Shown piece after piece: positions 11,797 through 23,633 of a DNA stretch of 64,000 nucleotides (its first letter is position 1; every line of letters starts with the position of its first letter). Below the pieces are notes generated by a model, which saw only the letters and a program-made list of their open reading frames with translations, did not search any database and was not told where the DNA came from. A program made the position numbers and the translations under genes. Origin of the DNA: Casuarius casuarius (taxonomy: Eukaryota; Chordata; Aves; Casuariiformes; Casuariidae); assembly GCA_003342895.1 (NCBI GenBank), contig PTFA01000042.1, positions 2,083,471-2,147,470 on the forward strand, written 5' to 3'.

Positions 11797-13938
11797 ATGA
11801 GGGCTTCTTTGGAAACAGCAGACATTGCCATTGTGGCGCTGTACTTCGTGCTTGTAATGTGCATAGGTTTTTTTGCCATGTGGAAATACAATCGAAGCAC
11901 CGTAAGTGGCTACTTCTTGGCAGGGCGTTCTATGACCTGGGTAGCTATTGGTGCATCTTTATTTGTGAGCAATATTGGAAGTGAACATTTCATTGGGCTC
12001 GCAGGATCTGGAGCGGCGAGTGGATTTGCAGTAGGTGCATGGGAATTCAACGCATTAATGCTTTTGCAGCTTTTAGGATGGGTCTTCGTCCCTGTCTACA
12101 TCCGGTCAGGAGTATACACCATGCCTGAATACTTGTCCAAGCGTTTTGGAGGGCATAGAATTCAAATATATTTTGCAGCATTGTCTCTAATTCTTTATAT
12201 CTTCACCAAACTTTCAGTTGACTTGTATTCAGGGGCACTTTTTATCCAAGAATCGCTAGGTTGGAACCTCTATTTGTCAGTTATCCTCCTTATTGGAATG
12301 ACTGCACTGTTGACTGTGACCGGAGGTCTTGTGGCTGTCATCTACACAGACACGCTTCAAGCTCTGCTTATGATTATTGGTGCCCTCACACTTATGATCA
12401 TAAGTATTACGGAGGTTGGTGGGTTTGAAGAAGTTAAAAAAAGGTACATGTTAGCATCACCAAATATTACGTCTATTTTGTTAACCTACAACATTTCCAA
12501 TACCAATTCCTGCAATGTCGACCCAAAGCCTGATGCTCTTAAAATGTTGCGTGAGCCAACAGATGAAGATATTCCCTGGCCTGGATTTCTGTTGGGACAG
12601 ACTCCAGCTTCTGTCTGGTACTGGTGTGCTGATCAAGTCATAGTGCAGAGAGTTTTAGCAGCAAAAAACATTGCTCATGCCAAAGGATCCACTCTGATGG
12701 CAGGCTTCTTAAAGTTACTGCCAATGTTTATTATAGTTGTCCCAGGGATGATTTCACGAATACTGTTTGCAGATGATATCGCCTGTATTAATCCAGAACA
12801 CTGTTTTCAAGTCTGCGGAAGCAGAGCTGGATGCTCTAACATTGCCTACCCACGTTTGGTGATGAAACTTGTACCAGTTGGTCTGCGAGGACTTATGATG
12901 GCCGTGATGATTGCTGCACTGATGAGTGACTTGGACTCTATATTCAACAGTGCCAGCACCATATTTACGCTTGATGTCTACAAGCTTATTCGGAAGAGCG
13001 CGACGTCTAGAGAACTGATGATTGTAGGAAGAGTCTTTGTGGCTTTCATGGTAGTTATAAGCATTGCCTGGGTTCCCATAATAGTAGAAATGCAAGGAGG
13101 TCAGATGTACCTGTATATTCAAGAGGTGGCAGACTATTTGACTCCACCAGTGGCTGCTCTGTTTCTTATGGGTATCTTTTGGAAGCGTTGCAATGAACAG
13201 GGGGCGTTCTATGGTGGAATGGCTGGGTTTGCTCTTGGAGCAATACGTTTGGTACTGGCATTTATCTATCGCGCTCCAGAGTGTAACCAGCTGGATACTA
13301 GGCCCAGCTTTATCAAAAATATCCATTACATGTATGTTGCTACCGCTCTGTTCTGGATCACTGGAATTGTGACCGTAATAGTAAGCCTCCTTACACCGCC
13401 ACCTACAAAGGAGCAGGTTCGAACGACCACTTTTTGGGCTCTGAAAAACAGAAGTGTGAAAGAGAATACTGCAAAGGGGGAGCTGTACAAAGTACAAGAA
13501 AAGAGCATCTTAAAATGCAATGAAAACGCTAATCATATCATTCCAAATGGCAAGTCTGAAGAAAATCTTAAAAATATTAAGCCTGAGGATATCAATCTTC
13601 TGGTAACTTGCAGAGATGACAGCAACCCGGTGATTTCTGTAAGTCACTCTGAAGTCGAGACACCAGTTGATTGTTATTCGAATGGACAAGTGGCTTTGAT
13701 GGGTGAGAAAAAGCACGAGGAAGAAACTGATGATAGAGAGAGACATTTGAAATTCATAGACTGGTTCTGTGGCTTTAAAAGTAAAAGCATGAACAAGAGA
13801 GCTGTTCGGGAGATCGAGGAAGAGACTGTTTGTTTACAAATGCTGGAAGAGACTCCAAAAGTTAAACTATTACTAAATACTGGACTGATCTGTGTCTGTT
13901 CGCTTGGAATATTCATGTTTGTCTATTTCTCTTTGTGA
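11797..13938 (+). CDS. SLC5A3: sodium/myo-inositol cotransporter (SMIT1)
   Basis: This is a complete single-exon coding region of 713 residues; human SLC5A3 has 718. The protein imports myo-inositol with sodium across the plasma membrane. It supplies an osmolyte under hypertonic stress and a precursor for phosphoinositides. It belongs to the SSF/SLC5 family, which has 14 membrane helices. Visible features are a first helix at about residues 9-29, the SNIGSEHFIG segment near 58-67, two NXS/T glycosylation sites at N223 and N232 in the extracellular loop after residue 205, and the SSF signature around 364-388 (AALMSDLDSIFNSAS). A hydrophilic cytoplasmic tail at about 535-688 carries a conserved IIPNGKSEE stretch, and a last helix ends in FMFVYFSL. 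The transport core is near-identical to the mammalian protein; the small length difference lies in the tail. The start at 11797 is the first in-frame ATG, has A at -3, and gives the conserved MRA amino terminus. The frame is open upstream to 11698 but has no ATG there. Frame and key motifs are intact. In mammals the gene is induced by tonicity through NFAT5. Confidence 0.98.
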   Translation: MRASLETADIAIVALYFVLVMCIGFFAMWKYNRSTVSGYFLAGRSMTWVAIGASLFVSNIGSEHFIGLAGSGAASGFAVGAWEFNALMLLQLLGWVFVPVYIRSGVYTMPEYLSKRFGGHRIQIYFAALSLILYIFTKLSVDLYSGALFIQESLGWNLYLSVILLIGMTALLTVTGGLVAVIYTDTLQALLMIIGALTLMIISITEVGGFEEVKKRYMLASPNITSILLTYNISNTNSCNVDPKPDALKMLREPTDEDIPWPGFLLGQTPASVWYWCADQVIVQRVLAAKNIAHAKGSTLMAGFLKLLPMFIIVVPGMISRILFADDIACINPEHCFQVCGSRAGCSNIAYPRLVMKLVPVGLRGLMMAVMIAALMSDLDSIFNSASTIFTLDVYKLIRKSATSRELMIVGRVFVAFMVVISIAWVPIIVEMQGGQMYLYIQEVADYLTPPVAALFLMGIFWKRCNEQGAFYGGMAGFALGAIRLVLAFIYRAPECNQLDTRPSFIKNIHYMYVATALFWITGIVTVIVSLLTPPPTKEQVRTTTFWALKNRSVKENTAKGELYKVQEKSILKCNENANHIIPNGKSEENLKNIKPEDINLLVTCRDDSNPVISVSHSEVETPVDCYSNGQVALMGEKKHEEETDDRERHLKFIDWFCGFKSKSMNKRAVREIEEETVCLQMLEETPKVKLLLNTGLICVCSLGIFMFVYFSL

Positions 13939-14758
13939 GCGAATAGTGAACTTTTAAGGGTATGGCTCAACATACAGAAGTTGATACAGGTCTCTGGAGC
14001 TTTTGTTTTTGTTTTTTTTTTTTTTCCTTTTCCAAATAACATAACTGCAACCCAGGCATCGTTTACGCTATAATTGTCAAATCAACTTTAGCCAATTTAA
14101 AGACCATTTGAGACATGTTGTGCTATCTCTGCTGAAGGCAGAATGTATTATGTGGTGTCTCTTTTTCTTTTTTCCCTTTAGGTTTCTTCCCCCCCTCGCT
14201 ATTTGCAGTACTAACCTTTTCTTTTTCCATGTATATGTATATGAATATACCAAAGGCAGGCAGGTGGCTGTGTTTGAGGTCAGTCAGTTATAAAGCTCAG
14301 TCAGCATTAAGGTGAAGATAACAAGTAATCATTTACGTAAGTGTAAAATCCAAATGACTAAAGCTGTGTTGGAAGACTTTAAATGTAAGACTGTGATGCA
14401 CATCATTGTACAGGTGTTCTTTGTTACATAGCTGTATTACCTTGGCCGACTTAATACTTACTAATTTTGCTCACTGCTTCTAGTTTTTTTTAGTTTCTCA
14501 GTTCTCTTATGGGAACAACAGGACGATATTTTGTCTCATCATGTAGTATTTAGAACATGATATCTGTTACTAGCTTTTTGTCATTTTTCTCTGTAAGGAA
14601 ATGTTTGTCTAACTTTTGATTTTATTCACTGTAAATGCCATTACAGAAAAAATGCTGTATTTAAGAAAAAAAAAGGAAGAAAAAAAACTGGAGAGGACAA
14701 ATGGGCAATTGAGGAGAGGGGAAAAGGAGTACTCTCTTTAGTAAAGAGTTTTGTAGTA

Positions 14759-14764
14759 AATAAA
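14759..14764 (+). promoter_or_regulatory. proximal poly(A) signal AATAAA for SLC5A3
   Basis: Canonical hexamer about 820 bases after the SLC5A3 stop codon. If used it would give the short mRNA form. There is no direct evidence of use. Confidence 0.4.
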
Positions 14765-16899
14765 TACAAGAATATATATTCAATGCCTTCTTCAGTCCCC
14801 AAACCTTTAGCCTTGTTTTGTCATTTACATAATTAGGGTTAGCTTCTTATTAGGGAAAAACTTACACATAGGTTCTACCACATGGAAAAAGAGATGTGTG
14901 AGGCTAGCCTTTGCATATCTTTGATTTGGTAAACACACTGAAAAATAACTTTTCCCTTCTGCTATGCGTAGCTAAAAGGAAGTACTCTGCAACCCTATCA
15001 CTGCTGCGAACTGAGTCTGTGTGAGGGTAGGAAAAGTGGGAAGACAAAAGGAGAAGGAAGGGGGGAAAGACGTGGAAGTGGTCCTTATTTTCTGGAGTCC
15101 TTTTACCTAATGTCTTCTCCTGCTTCCCCTCTTGCCCCATCAAACCTTTTTTTAGGAATGACTAGCAAGGGAGTCCACATCAGGAGACAGAAAGTAAACG
15201 CAGTAGTAATCTGCGTTGTTGCCGATTGGGGTTTACTCTTCTGATTCTTTGAAAAAAACGCAACTTTTCCCAGGCAAGCACAGAAGATTAGAGATCCTGA
15301 GGTACTAAGGTTCTTTTCTCCCAAAGGATGGATACACAAGACCGTTTCCAGTTCTACAGACTTCTGTGTGCAGATCGCTGATGGAATTCAGCAGACTGAA
15401 AGGTTGCAGGTCCTAAATCTTCAAATTTCTCTTCCACTTCTCCCTTTATAAAATAAAGGAGTCTGTCACCATCTTGGATGCTCTCACCCTTAGCAGGATT
15501 GAGCAGCACTTTGAGTTCAATAGCCCTTACTTACGCTTCTGTCTGACTACGTGTGTTTTCATAAACTAAACAAAGTCAGGACCTGTTCTCGGTTTTGAGG
15601 CCAGCTGACACAGCCTGGCCACACTTAAACTCTCTTAGCCTCCGAAACAGAGTGGTCATATCCAGACTGCCTTTGAGAAGGACCCCTGCCGTTGTCTTAA
15701 ATCTTGAGCTTGTCTTGGGAGTTGTTTGGGAGAGTGCTAACCGGAGAGACCAAAACAGTCCGAGGGGCCATGTTGACAGTTTATTAGCATAAAAGATAGA
15801 GTCCAAGAATGTTTCCCTGGCACTAGTTTACTAATAGATAGAAGACCCAAACCCTAGTGGGTGAATTAGTTCTGTGGAGATTAAATTTGGATAAATCCTG
15901 CCATTGAATGCTGGAGAAATTTTCTTTTCCAGTATAGTGGTCTTGTAAGCTATAGGCTGTCTAAATAGCTTTTGGTAGTGTGATACATAATACATATTAT
16001 TAGATAAACTGGTTAACTTCTAGGTTTATGGGTTTTTTTTAAGCAATTGAGTCCTGTTAGTTCTGAGATTTTAAACAGAGGACAAGATATCCCACCTTTC
16101 CCTGCTTTATTTAGTTGTTGCCACTGGAAAATAGAATACTGTAGCTGGAAATTTGGTGATAAGTGTAGGGGCACTATTGAAATACATGTGGAAGAGGAGA
16201 GAAGAGTTACCATACCTGAGTCTTGATGTTAACATCAGTGTGAAAAGACACGTTTTCTTACAGTTGGTGTGGCTGGCTTCATTCAGAAAAATATTTTTGA
16301 ATCATTTCTAAAGATCAAATTCTAGTCTGCGAAATATAATGTTAACGGAAAATCAAGTCCATTCATCAGTGAGGTGAGGTAGGGAAGGATGATACTGTAA
16401 GTAGAAAGAGATGTAAAACATAGTTAACTTTCTATGCAGGATGAAGTAACTTAGGGCAAAACATGTCTGATCCCTGTGGGATGAGGAATAACAATTTGCG
16501 GAGAGTAAGAATAAGTCTCAGACCAACAGTATCTTCTTAAAAGGCTGTGATCTGGCTAATATGCCTAATTTGGCACAGGGAAAGAGACTTGTGTACCAGG
16601 CACTGTCCCTTACTAACTTGGCACGTGTTTTTACCAGCCGCTGGTGCTTGGATGTTTCCAGACCAGTCGTCTTTGCTCTAATATTAATGAATGCATTACC
16701 ATCTAACCTGCAAAGTCAGGTTAGCTCAGGGACCCTTTTGCTTGGCTGCTGTTGCTTCATCTTTGCTTGCTTTTTTTTCCAGGGTGCCTTATGTGGTTAT
16801 GAAGCTGAAGGCATGGCTTTATTGCAACCTGAATAATGGTTTTGCTTATAATGTCTCTTTCTCAGATTGTTTTTCCTCTTCTCTCCCTCCGAGTCATTT

Positions 16900-16929
16900 A
16901 CTATTTAAACAGAGCCCTGTTTAAATAGT
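16900..16929 (+). other. perfect 13-bp hairpin in SLC5A3 3' region
   Basis: ACTATTTAAACAG is followed by the four-base loop AGCC and then by its exact reverse complement. The stem breaks on both sides. It lies in the predicted 3' UTR, so it would be present in the long mRNA. No family is recognised. Confidence 0.85.
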
Positions 16930-18514
16930 TAATATACAGGATGTGTGTATTCTGTTCAGTGTAATTGCAATCAGGTCCATGATGAAACTAATCTTTCAGC
17001 CGTTCTATGGAGCCATAATCCTTTGAAAACGTGCAGTGTAACCTTTGACTCTTGAATCTGAGATACTCCAGATTTCAGTTAATGCATTCTTACTTTTGCT
17101 AAACTAACAAGTTGCCATATTAATCATAGTAATAGTTGGCAGGCAGGCAGAATCTTAATAAAGTAATACTTTACATCGCTCCATCTTTAGAACTGTTACC
17201 ATAAAGAAGCTTTTAAGCAAATTATTTCTGCAGTGGTTTTTCTCTTCAGTCACTTAAAAATGCATTTCTGTGCTACCCTTTGCCTAATGTTGGCCTCTTC
17301 AGTCGTACTCTGCTTCCACGTCTTAAGAGATCACAGAACTTGCTAATATTCTTCGCTGCAAATAATCCCTTAACAAAAGCCCTTTATCAGAAAAAAATTA
17401 ATGCATCTTGCATACTGTCTGTTGGTTAGCAAGTACATTACCCTGTGTTACGGACTATTGTGTAAGAAGTTACTTCGGGGTTTTTTATAGCGTAAACATG
17501 CCTTTGCCAATCTTCTGATCATGATCAGAACCCAGGTTAATATGTTTTGGTTTAAACACGAACTTTTTGGTTTTGTAAAACTACAAATTATCTCCCATAG
17601 TGGACAGTCAGTTCAATGACATCTAATGCCTGGCTTCCTCCTAGGTGGGACAAGCTAGTCATACAGGGTTAGACCCAGAAGGATACTTGCTTCTGTCTCT
17701 GCGGTGATTGGTCTATTTATTGCCTTGAACTTAGAATGACAGTGTTGAAAAACTTATTTTGGAGTGATGCATTTTTTGTTGTTGTTCCCCTTAACTTATT
17801 TTTCTGTTAAGGTATTTGAGTTTTCTCCTGGAAATTTGTTAGGAGCCTTTTATTATTAAAAAAGAAAAAAAAAAGCATGAAAGAAAAAAAGAAGGAAAAA
17901 GGCTTCTTGAAAGCTTAATAGTGTGTTCTGGGAGACTATTCTTATTTAATTTTTTTGAAGAAATGATTTGATGCTTTTCTCTGCCAAAGTTGTTATTTTC
18001 TTCTTTTAGCTTTTACTAATACCTAAAAGGAAATTGTGAGAGTTTGTAAGAAATCAAAATGGCCTTCAGTATATACCCCTTATGTATTTTTTACTTCTCC
18101 AGTTCTGTGTTTCCCTTTTCACCCTATTCCCAGAAAGGGGCCAGCATGAGACTTCTGATGCAAGTCATGTAAGTACTGTAACTGGGTAGTGTAAAGGATT
18201 TCCCACGAGGTTACAGTGGTGCAGGCAGAGCCGTCAAAGGATCTCTGCATGAACACTTAAAGCAGAAGATGCTTACAACTTTAAAACGTACAGCTTTATT
18301 TTTTTTATATATATTTTTTTTTAAATCCTAAGATAAAGGAGGTGTTGGGAGTTGCTCCCTTTCAGAGAACAGGATACATGGAAGAAGTTGGAGCTACTAA
18401 ACTCTAACTTTTTTGAGGAAATCTTTGGATTTAGCATGTATAGAGAAGCAAAGATACTCATCTGTTAATTTGGTATTCTGTATGTTCTGTGCCCTTAAAT
18501 GTAATTGTTTTGAA

Positions 18515-18520
18515 AATAAA
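18515..18520 (+). promoter_or_regulatory. distal poly(A) signal AATAAA for SLC5A3
   Basis: The hexamer is followed within about 15-35 bases by a T/G-rich stretch (TTGTTATGTGATG), the usual context of a working cleavage site. It would give a 3' UTR of about 4.6 kb. Confidence 0.45.
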
Positions 18521-19800
18521 ACTAACCTTGTTATGTGATGTTTAAAAGCAAACTTGTGTGCAATGTTTTAAATTTTTTTTAAGAAAATGTTTGTATATAA
18601 TTAAATGGTTTAATGTGCTTTAATTGGCCTAAGGTAAAGAGTAGTCCTAGAATGTAAACATATATAATTAGGATTTTTGATTTCACTGTGAGATCTCTGA
18701 ACTCTCTTGTTTTGCAAAGTGGTTTGTTTTGTTTACAAAACACTTTCTATTATTTCTTTTATGGTGTTGGTTTAAAGGCATTTGCTTCACTTCTGTTCTA
18801 ATATTGAATTCATGGTATAGTGACATCTGGTGACACTTAGCATTATCAGTTTCACTGTGTAAAGTTGGACACTTTGAGCAAAAATGGTAATGATATGACA
18901 GTTCTCTGTGTCTATGAATACACGTTTTTAAATGAGGTGGTTATAAAAATAGTTGCTGTGCAAAATGTTAGTAGTCTTCTTCAAGAAGAAAGCAAATTTT
19001 CTAATATCACTAGAGCAGTCTCTTCATTCATCTTCTTATTTTTAAAGCACAGTGTCAAAGTGATGCTGCTTTACCTTGTATCTCTGATGTTTTTTAGATA
19101 TCTGTGAAGTATTTTTGTTTTTTGTCGCTGTTGTATTTTTTCTGCAGATTTTATATAAAATACCAGTTAATGAACTGCCTTTTTTTTTTAAAACTATTCA
19201 ACTAAAATACATTTCAGACCAAAACCAAATGATATCATATAGCATTTGAAACCTGCCTTTTCCTTTGTCCCTTCTTTTTTTGAAATAAGCCAAATGGGCA
19301 TGTAGATAAGATCGCTATAACTGGGTCCAGGTCTCTCTTGGTCAAGTGTTATTTGAAGGTCTGTTAAGATCTTATAAGACAATATACAGAAAAAATTATT
19401 GTAGTAGGAATATAGATTTAGAAGTGTTAATGAGATTAATACAGCTTAATTATACTTGTAAGTTGCTACTGTCCATAATGACAAGCTTTTTGTCATAGAA
19501 ACAATGTATGATAAATTAATTTTGGTCTAGTGTATAGAATTATCATATTGCTATAAATCTTTAAAGTAAATCTGATGCAAAATTTTCATAGTTAGCATTG
19601 CTGGCCCTGTGTATACTGTTCTTTGTATACTGTATGCATATTATTTTGCCTACTGCATTAGTCTTCAGACTAAAACTCTTATTAGAGAGTATTCGGATAC
19701 TTCAGACTGTGTTTCTTGCAGTTTACATTCCTTTACCATGGCATTTTGTCCTGTCTAAAAGTATTGTATGGAAATGTTTAAAACTTCTGTACAAAGTTTC

Positions 19801-19806
19801 AATAAA
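19801..19806 (+). promoter_or_regulatory. most distal poly(A) signal candidate for SLC5A3
   Basis: Canonical AATAAA near the end of the AT-rich tract that follows SLC5A3. Base composition changes after about 19.95 kb, which suits the end of a long 3' UTR. A variant ATTAAA follows at 19942. Confidence 0.4.
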
Positions 19807-20210
19807 AATAGAGAAAAAAAAACCCAGAACAGATATTTGTGAAGCTATTTTGGAGAACCTGTACATAATTATGTCGTATGTTCTTATTTGTAATAAGCCT
19901 TGCATCCCTGTATATAAATACCTCCTATTCTGTACCCGTCATTAAAAGGCAGACCTCTTGAAGCAGAGCATGATGGAGATTCTGATGGCATTTAGAGAAG
20001 TAAAAAAACCCAGATTCTTTAAAACTGCAAGAAGAACTTAAGGATCCAAAATATGGTTGTAGAGTTTGGCTGCAAAACTGAAGGCCAAGTCGCACTGGCA
20101 GCAGGGGGAAGCGGAGCAGCAGCTTATATGCAAAACCCAATATGGTTGAGCTGTCATTTAGCAGTACAGCCTTGCTTGGTAGAGCCCATAATTGTGATGT
20201 GATATGGATA

Positions 20211-20256
20211 TGTATGTGTGTGTGTGTGTGTGTGTAGTATATGTGTGTGTATACAT
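20211..20256. repeat. (TG)n/(TA) microsatellite
   Basis: TG units interrupted by TAGTATA and running into TATG units. Typical vertebrate dinucleotide repeat, likely length-polymorphic. Confidence 0.95.
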
Positions 20257-22591
20257 ATTTTATGTATATGTATATTTTTAAATGCCCCTGTTCAGCTGCT
20301 GCTTAACCAGTTCTTAAATGGGCCAAGGCACTTTCTTAATTGATTCTGTAGTATTCTTAAATGCCTACAGGCGTGCTTTGGTGTGCCTCCGGGACTGCCT
20401 TCGTCCGTATGGCATAGTGTCTTTCATCTGTTTATTTCTGACTGGGATCCAGAAATCCGTCCCAGAGCCCGAGTCCTCCGAGGAGCCCACACAAATAGTC
20501 ATGCTCTGCGAATGCTGAGCATCGTGCTGACTTGGCCCTCCTGGGAAGTAGTTACAGCTTGTTGTAGTCACTGCTTAGATACTTGCCTTTGCAGTGGCGG
20601 GGGGAGTGGATACCTGCTCATGATTTTTACTTAAAAAAGATTAAAATATCAACACATTGTGGATGCAGAGACCATACACGAGTCTTCCACATCCTCCTCC
20701 CCCTCATACCTGTCCCCATAAGGAAGTATTTGAACTAATAGCCATGGAAACCCAGTGTGAATTGTGACTTCCTTTTTGTCCAGTGACATTGCTTCAGTAA
20801 GGAGGGGGGCAGGCCTGGTGATGAATCACCTATGGGTTGGTGATGAAGATGCTCTCCTAGAAATGGGAAGTATCTTCCCATAAGTTATGGGGAGGACACT
20901 AAACCCAGATTTTCAGCTACAGGGAAAATGCTGCATTCATCAAAATTATTCTTGATATTCTCCTCTGCTGCTGTATTTTTAGAGAAAAGTGGGAGCTTTG
21001 CTGCTTGTTTGTTGAAGGAATGGGCACAAAACACCACTGGAGGGGAAGTTTTGGTCTTGGGATGACAAATGAGCAGAGGTTCCTGCCTGCAGATTTGGTT
21101 TGGATTTGTGATTTCCAGATTTCCTTTATGCAGTGTTTTTATTAGTTAGTTGTTAGTTAATTGCTTAGCTAACTAGTGTATTAAGTGATTCTCTATTCAG
21201 TGAGAACTTTCCTTTTCTTCCATTTTTTAAAAGAGGTTTGAGAAGCCTCTTTGTCCCTGTGTAGGGAGCCTTGCTGGTTCCATTCTTATTAGTTAACAAA
21301 GACTCCATCAGTCCCTAACTTAAAAATGTTTGAGACTTTATCATTTCTGGTTTGGGGGGTGGAGTCCTGGCCCCGACAAGGTTGTGGTCAGGTTCAGTAA
21401 ATGCTACAGTAGCATTTATTTTGAGGGTTCACTGGAAAAACTCAAGGAGGTGGTGGTAATAAGTACTCTTTGCCTACTGGCTCCAAAGTGAATTCTCCCT
21501 CCTTGGATGTGGTTGTCCTCGTTTGCACTAGGCATGTTCCTGTGCCAGGAAAGTGAACAAGCCAGGAAGTTTGGGTTTTGTGCTTTTTTCCTGCCTGTCT
21601 AGCAAGCACATTTAATCAGGTTGTGCTTAGTGACTTGTCTTTCTGATGATTTTTTGCGGGTTTCATGGACTGATAGGAGTAAGATGACAATTTGACCTTA
21701 TGGCTGTGATGCTTATAAGCCTTAATCAACCACGTGTAATATTTATCTAGACTGTGAAACTAGTTTTCTAAGTTAGCTTTGAATATCCCTGTGTATATGC
21801 TGTAGTGTACAGGAGAATCTGACTGAGAAATTGCCAAGGTTCAGTTTTGCTGGTGCACACCAGTGGGTCAAAGCAGTGTGACTTCCATGCTAAATGCTGT
21901 TTTGGTTCAGAGCCAGAGATAGTTAATTTCCTCCAAAAGAAGGAGGTTTTAAAAATTATGGCCATGGTCCCCACACACTCTTTGGAAAGTTGGTTATTTA
22001 TCACATTCAGCTTTTTCCTAGTCCTGACTCTTTTGTTCTTATACAACAGTAAGGACGAGCTTGATGCTAAAACAGGTAAGTATTAGGAACCAGCTCTCTA
22101 GTTCTAGTCCTTAAAGGAAGATTTCTCTTACAGAGGGGGAGTTGTTCAGTGACCTAGACTAGTCCGGATGGTGCTTATGGTACGCTCTTGGTCTTGAGCG
22201 TTTGGGATATATTCCAAAAAAGTCCCAACACTTGATTGCTACAATGAGTGCTTTGGACAGTTGCATGTGATTCTCCAAAGAGCTAAGAGCTCTAAGGCTG
22301 GAAGAGTCTGACCCAGAGGATTTAAAATTTAACTGTCTTTGGCCTTTGCAGCTTGTGACTCTGAACCAAACTAGCGTTTCTCTCCTGGAAGCTGCGCAGT
22401 GCCAGTTCCCTTGCTGCTGTGCAGATTTCCCTCAATTACAGAAGTGAGAAAGCTGATTTGAAAAATACCTAGCATGCTGAATGCATCCAGAGCAATAACA
22501 CTGAAAGAATCTCTGCCGGTTTTGAGCTGCCACATGTGTGTCTTGTTAGAGACAGACAGCGAGTTATTCCCTGCAGGGAGAAGTGCTGGAC

Positions 22592-22795
22592 TCAGTATTG
22601 TGCATCCAGGGCAGACAGGGAGGCCGCAGAAACACTACTTGGATTGTAAACTCTTGTAATGTTGTGTGCCGTTTGCAACACAGTGAAGCCCTTCTCCTTG
22701 CTGATGATACCACTGACTTTGTCCCTGAAGCGTTCAGAAAGTGAAGCACTGGCAGCAACTGCATGGCAGTGGTTTGATTCCTGTCCGCTCCCTGA
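22592..22795 (-). other. candidate antisense terminal exon
   Basis: On the minus strand, a pyrimidine-rich acceptor at 22796-22798 opens a frame of 67 codons ending in TGA. The translation is rich in S and A, with the segment SERFRDKVSGIISKEKGF followed by a tail ending ALDAQY. I do not recognise a family. The 58-base segment at 22916-22973 just upstream has both splice sites and a frame that joins it in phase (…GSYSE then SGSGQ…). A random frame of this length is possible, so this is a hypothesis only. Confidence 0.2.
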
Positions 22796-23348
22796 CTTGA
22801 ACAGAAGCTAGTAAATAAAGGCCATAGGCAGCTGAGGGAATGACTAACTCTGCATTCAGGCATCCTTTTCCTTTCCAGCAGCTGGAGCAAGGGGATGCTT
22901 TTGGCTTCAACTTACCTCTGAGTAGGAGCCATCGCTTTTGGACCCCTTCTGTCCATGTCTTGAGTCTTCCAAGCTGGTGTTAAATACGTGGGTGAATAGA
23001 AAAAAGAAACAGATGAGAGAAGATACTAGGGGAGCAAGGGATGGACACATATGCACTCTGGAAAATAAGGCTGAGTAAGAGGAGAGATACTGAGAGAAAG
23101 AGCTCATCTGAGAGCAGAAGTTTATCCATTCTTCAGGTACTCAGGAAGAAGCTTACTGGTAGGACGATACTGAGATGGTGAAAGAAGCTTTGGCTTCTTG
23201 ACTGTGGTTCCAGCTTCTGTTTCACAAGAATGGAGAAACCATCCTTTCCTCTTGTTTTCCTTTTTCTGCTCCTTCCTTTATCTTTTTGGTGTATTCACTG
23301 GATGATCTACTTTTTCATCTTAAACCTGACAATGGGAGTTGCATATGA

Positions 23349-23381
<33 letters not shown>
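23349..23381. repeat. (TG)n microsatellite
   Basis: About 14 TG/GT units followed by a short TATATA run, in MRPS6 intron 1. Confidence 0.95.
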
Positions 23382-23382
<1 letters not shown>

Positions 23383-23537
23383 TTCAAACATCTGGGAGAA
23401 AAGGCGTTTGAAAACAACTTCCCTCTCATGCTTTTTTTTTTCTTTCTATTTTAGACTATTTAAGCTTAAAAAAAAGTTAACATAAATTTGATGAAGTGTG
23501 TTCCTTATCTAAAAGTCATAAGAGGAGCAAAACTTAC

Positions 23538-23633
23538 TTGTAGTTTCTGGTAAGTTTGGTCTTGGAAAGTTTCCAGTAAGTACTTCAGCTGACCAGGAGT
23601 GTTACGTTGAAGTCCATATCGTAATGCATTGTG
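23538..23633 (-). other. candidate antisense internal exon
   Basis: Read on the minus strand, this 96-base segment is preceded by a pyrimidine tract ending CTCTCAAG and followed by a consensus GTAAGT donor. One frame is open throughout for 32 codons, phase 0 at both ends, and includes GLQRNTPGQLKYLLETF. No family is recognised. A frame of 32 codons is open by chance fairly often, so the splice sites are the main support. Confidence 0.2.

Larger units (their letters stand above)
13939..19830 (+). other. SLC5A3: SLC5A3 3' UTR (predicted extent)
   Basis: After the stop codon comes a long AT-rich stretch with several AATAAA signals, at 14759, 15452, 18515 and 19801. Human SLC5A3 has an unusually long 3' UTR of several kilobases, so a long tail is expected here. 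The end at about 19.83 kb is a guess from the last good signal; an ATTAAA at 19942 would put it near 19.95 kb. Short isoforms could end at the earlier signals. The stretch contains a perfect 13-bp hairpin at 16900-16929 and an 18-bp palindrome at 17513-17530. No coding region is recognised. Confidence 0.5.

Noticed and set aside
13326..13916. Minus-strand frames opposite SLC5A3
   Set aside because: They are shadows of the SLC5A3 coding sequence, as is the 247-codon frame at 12754-13497.
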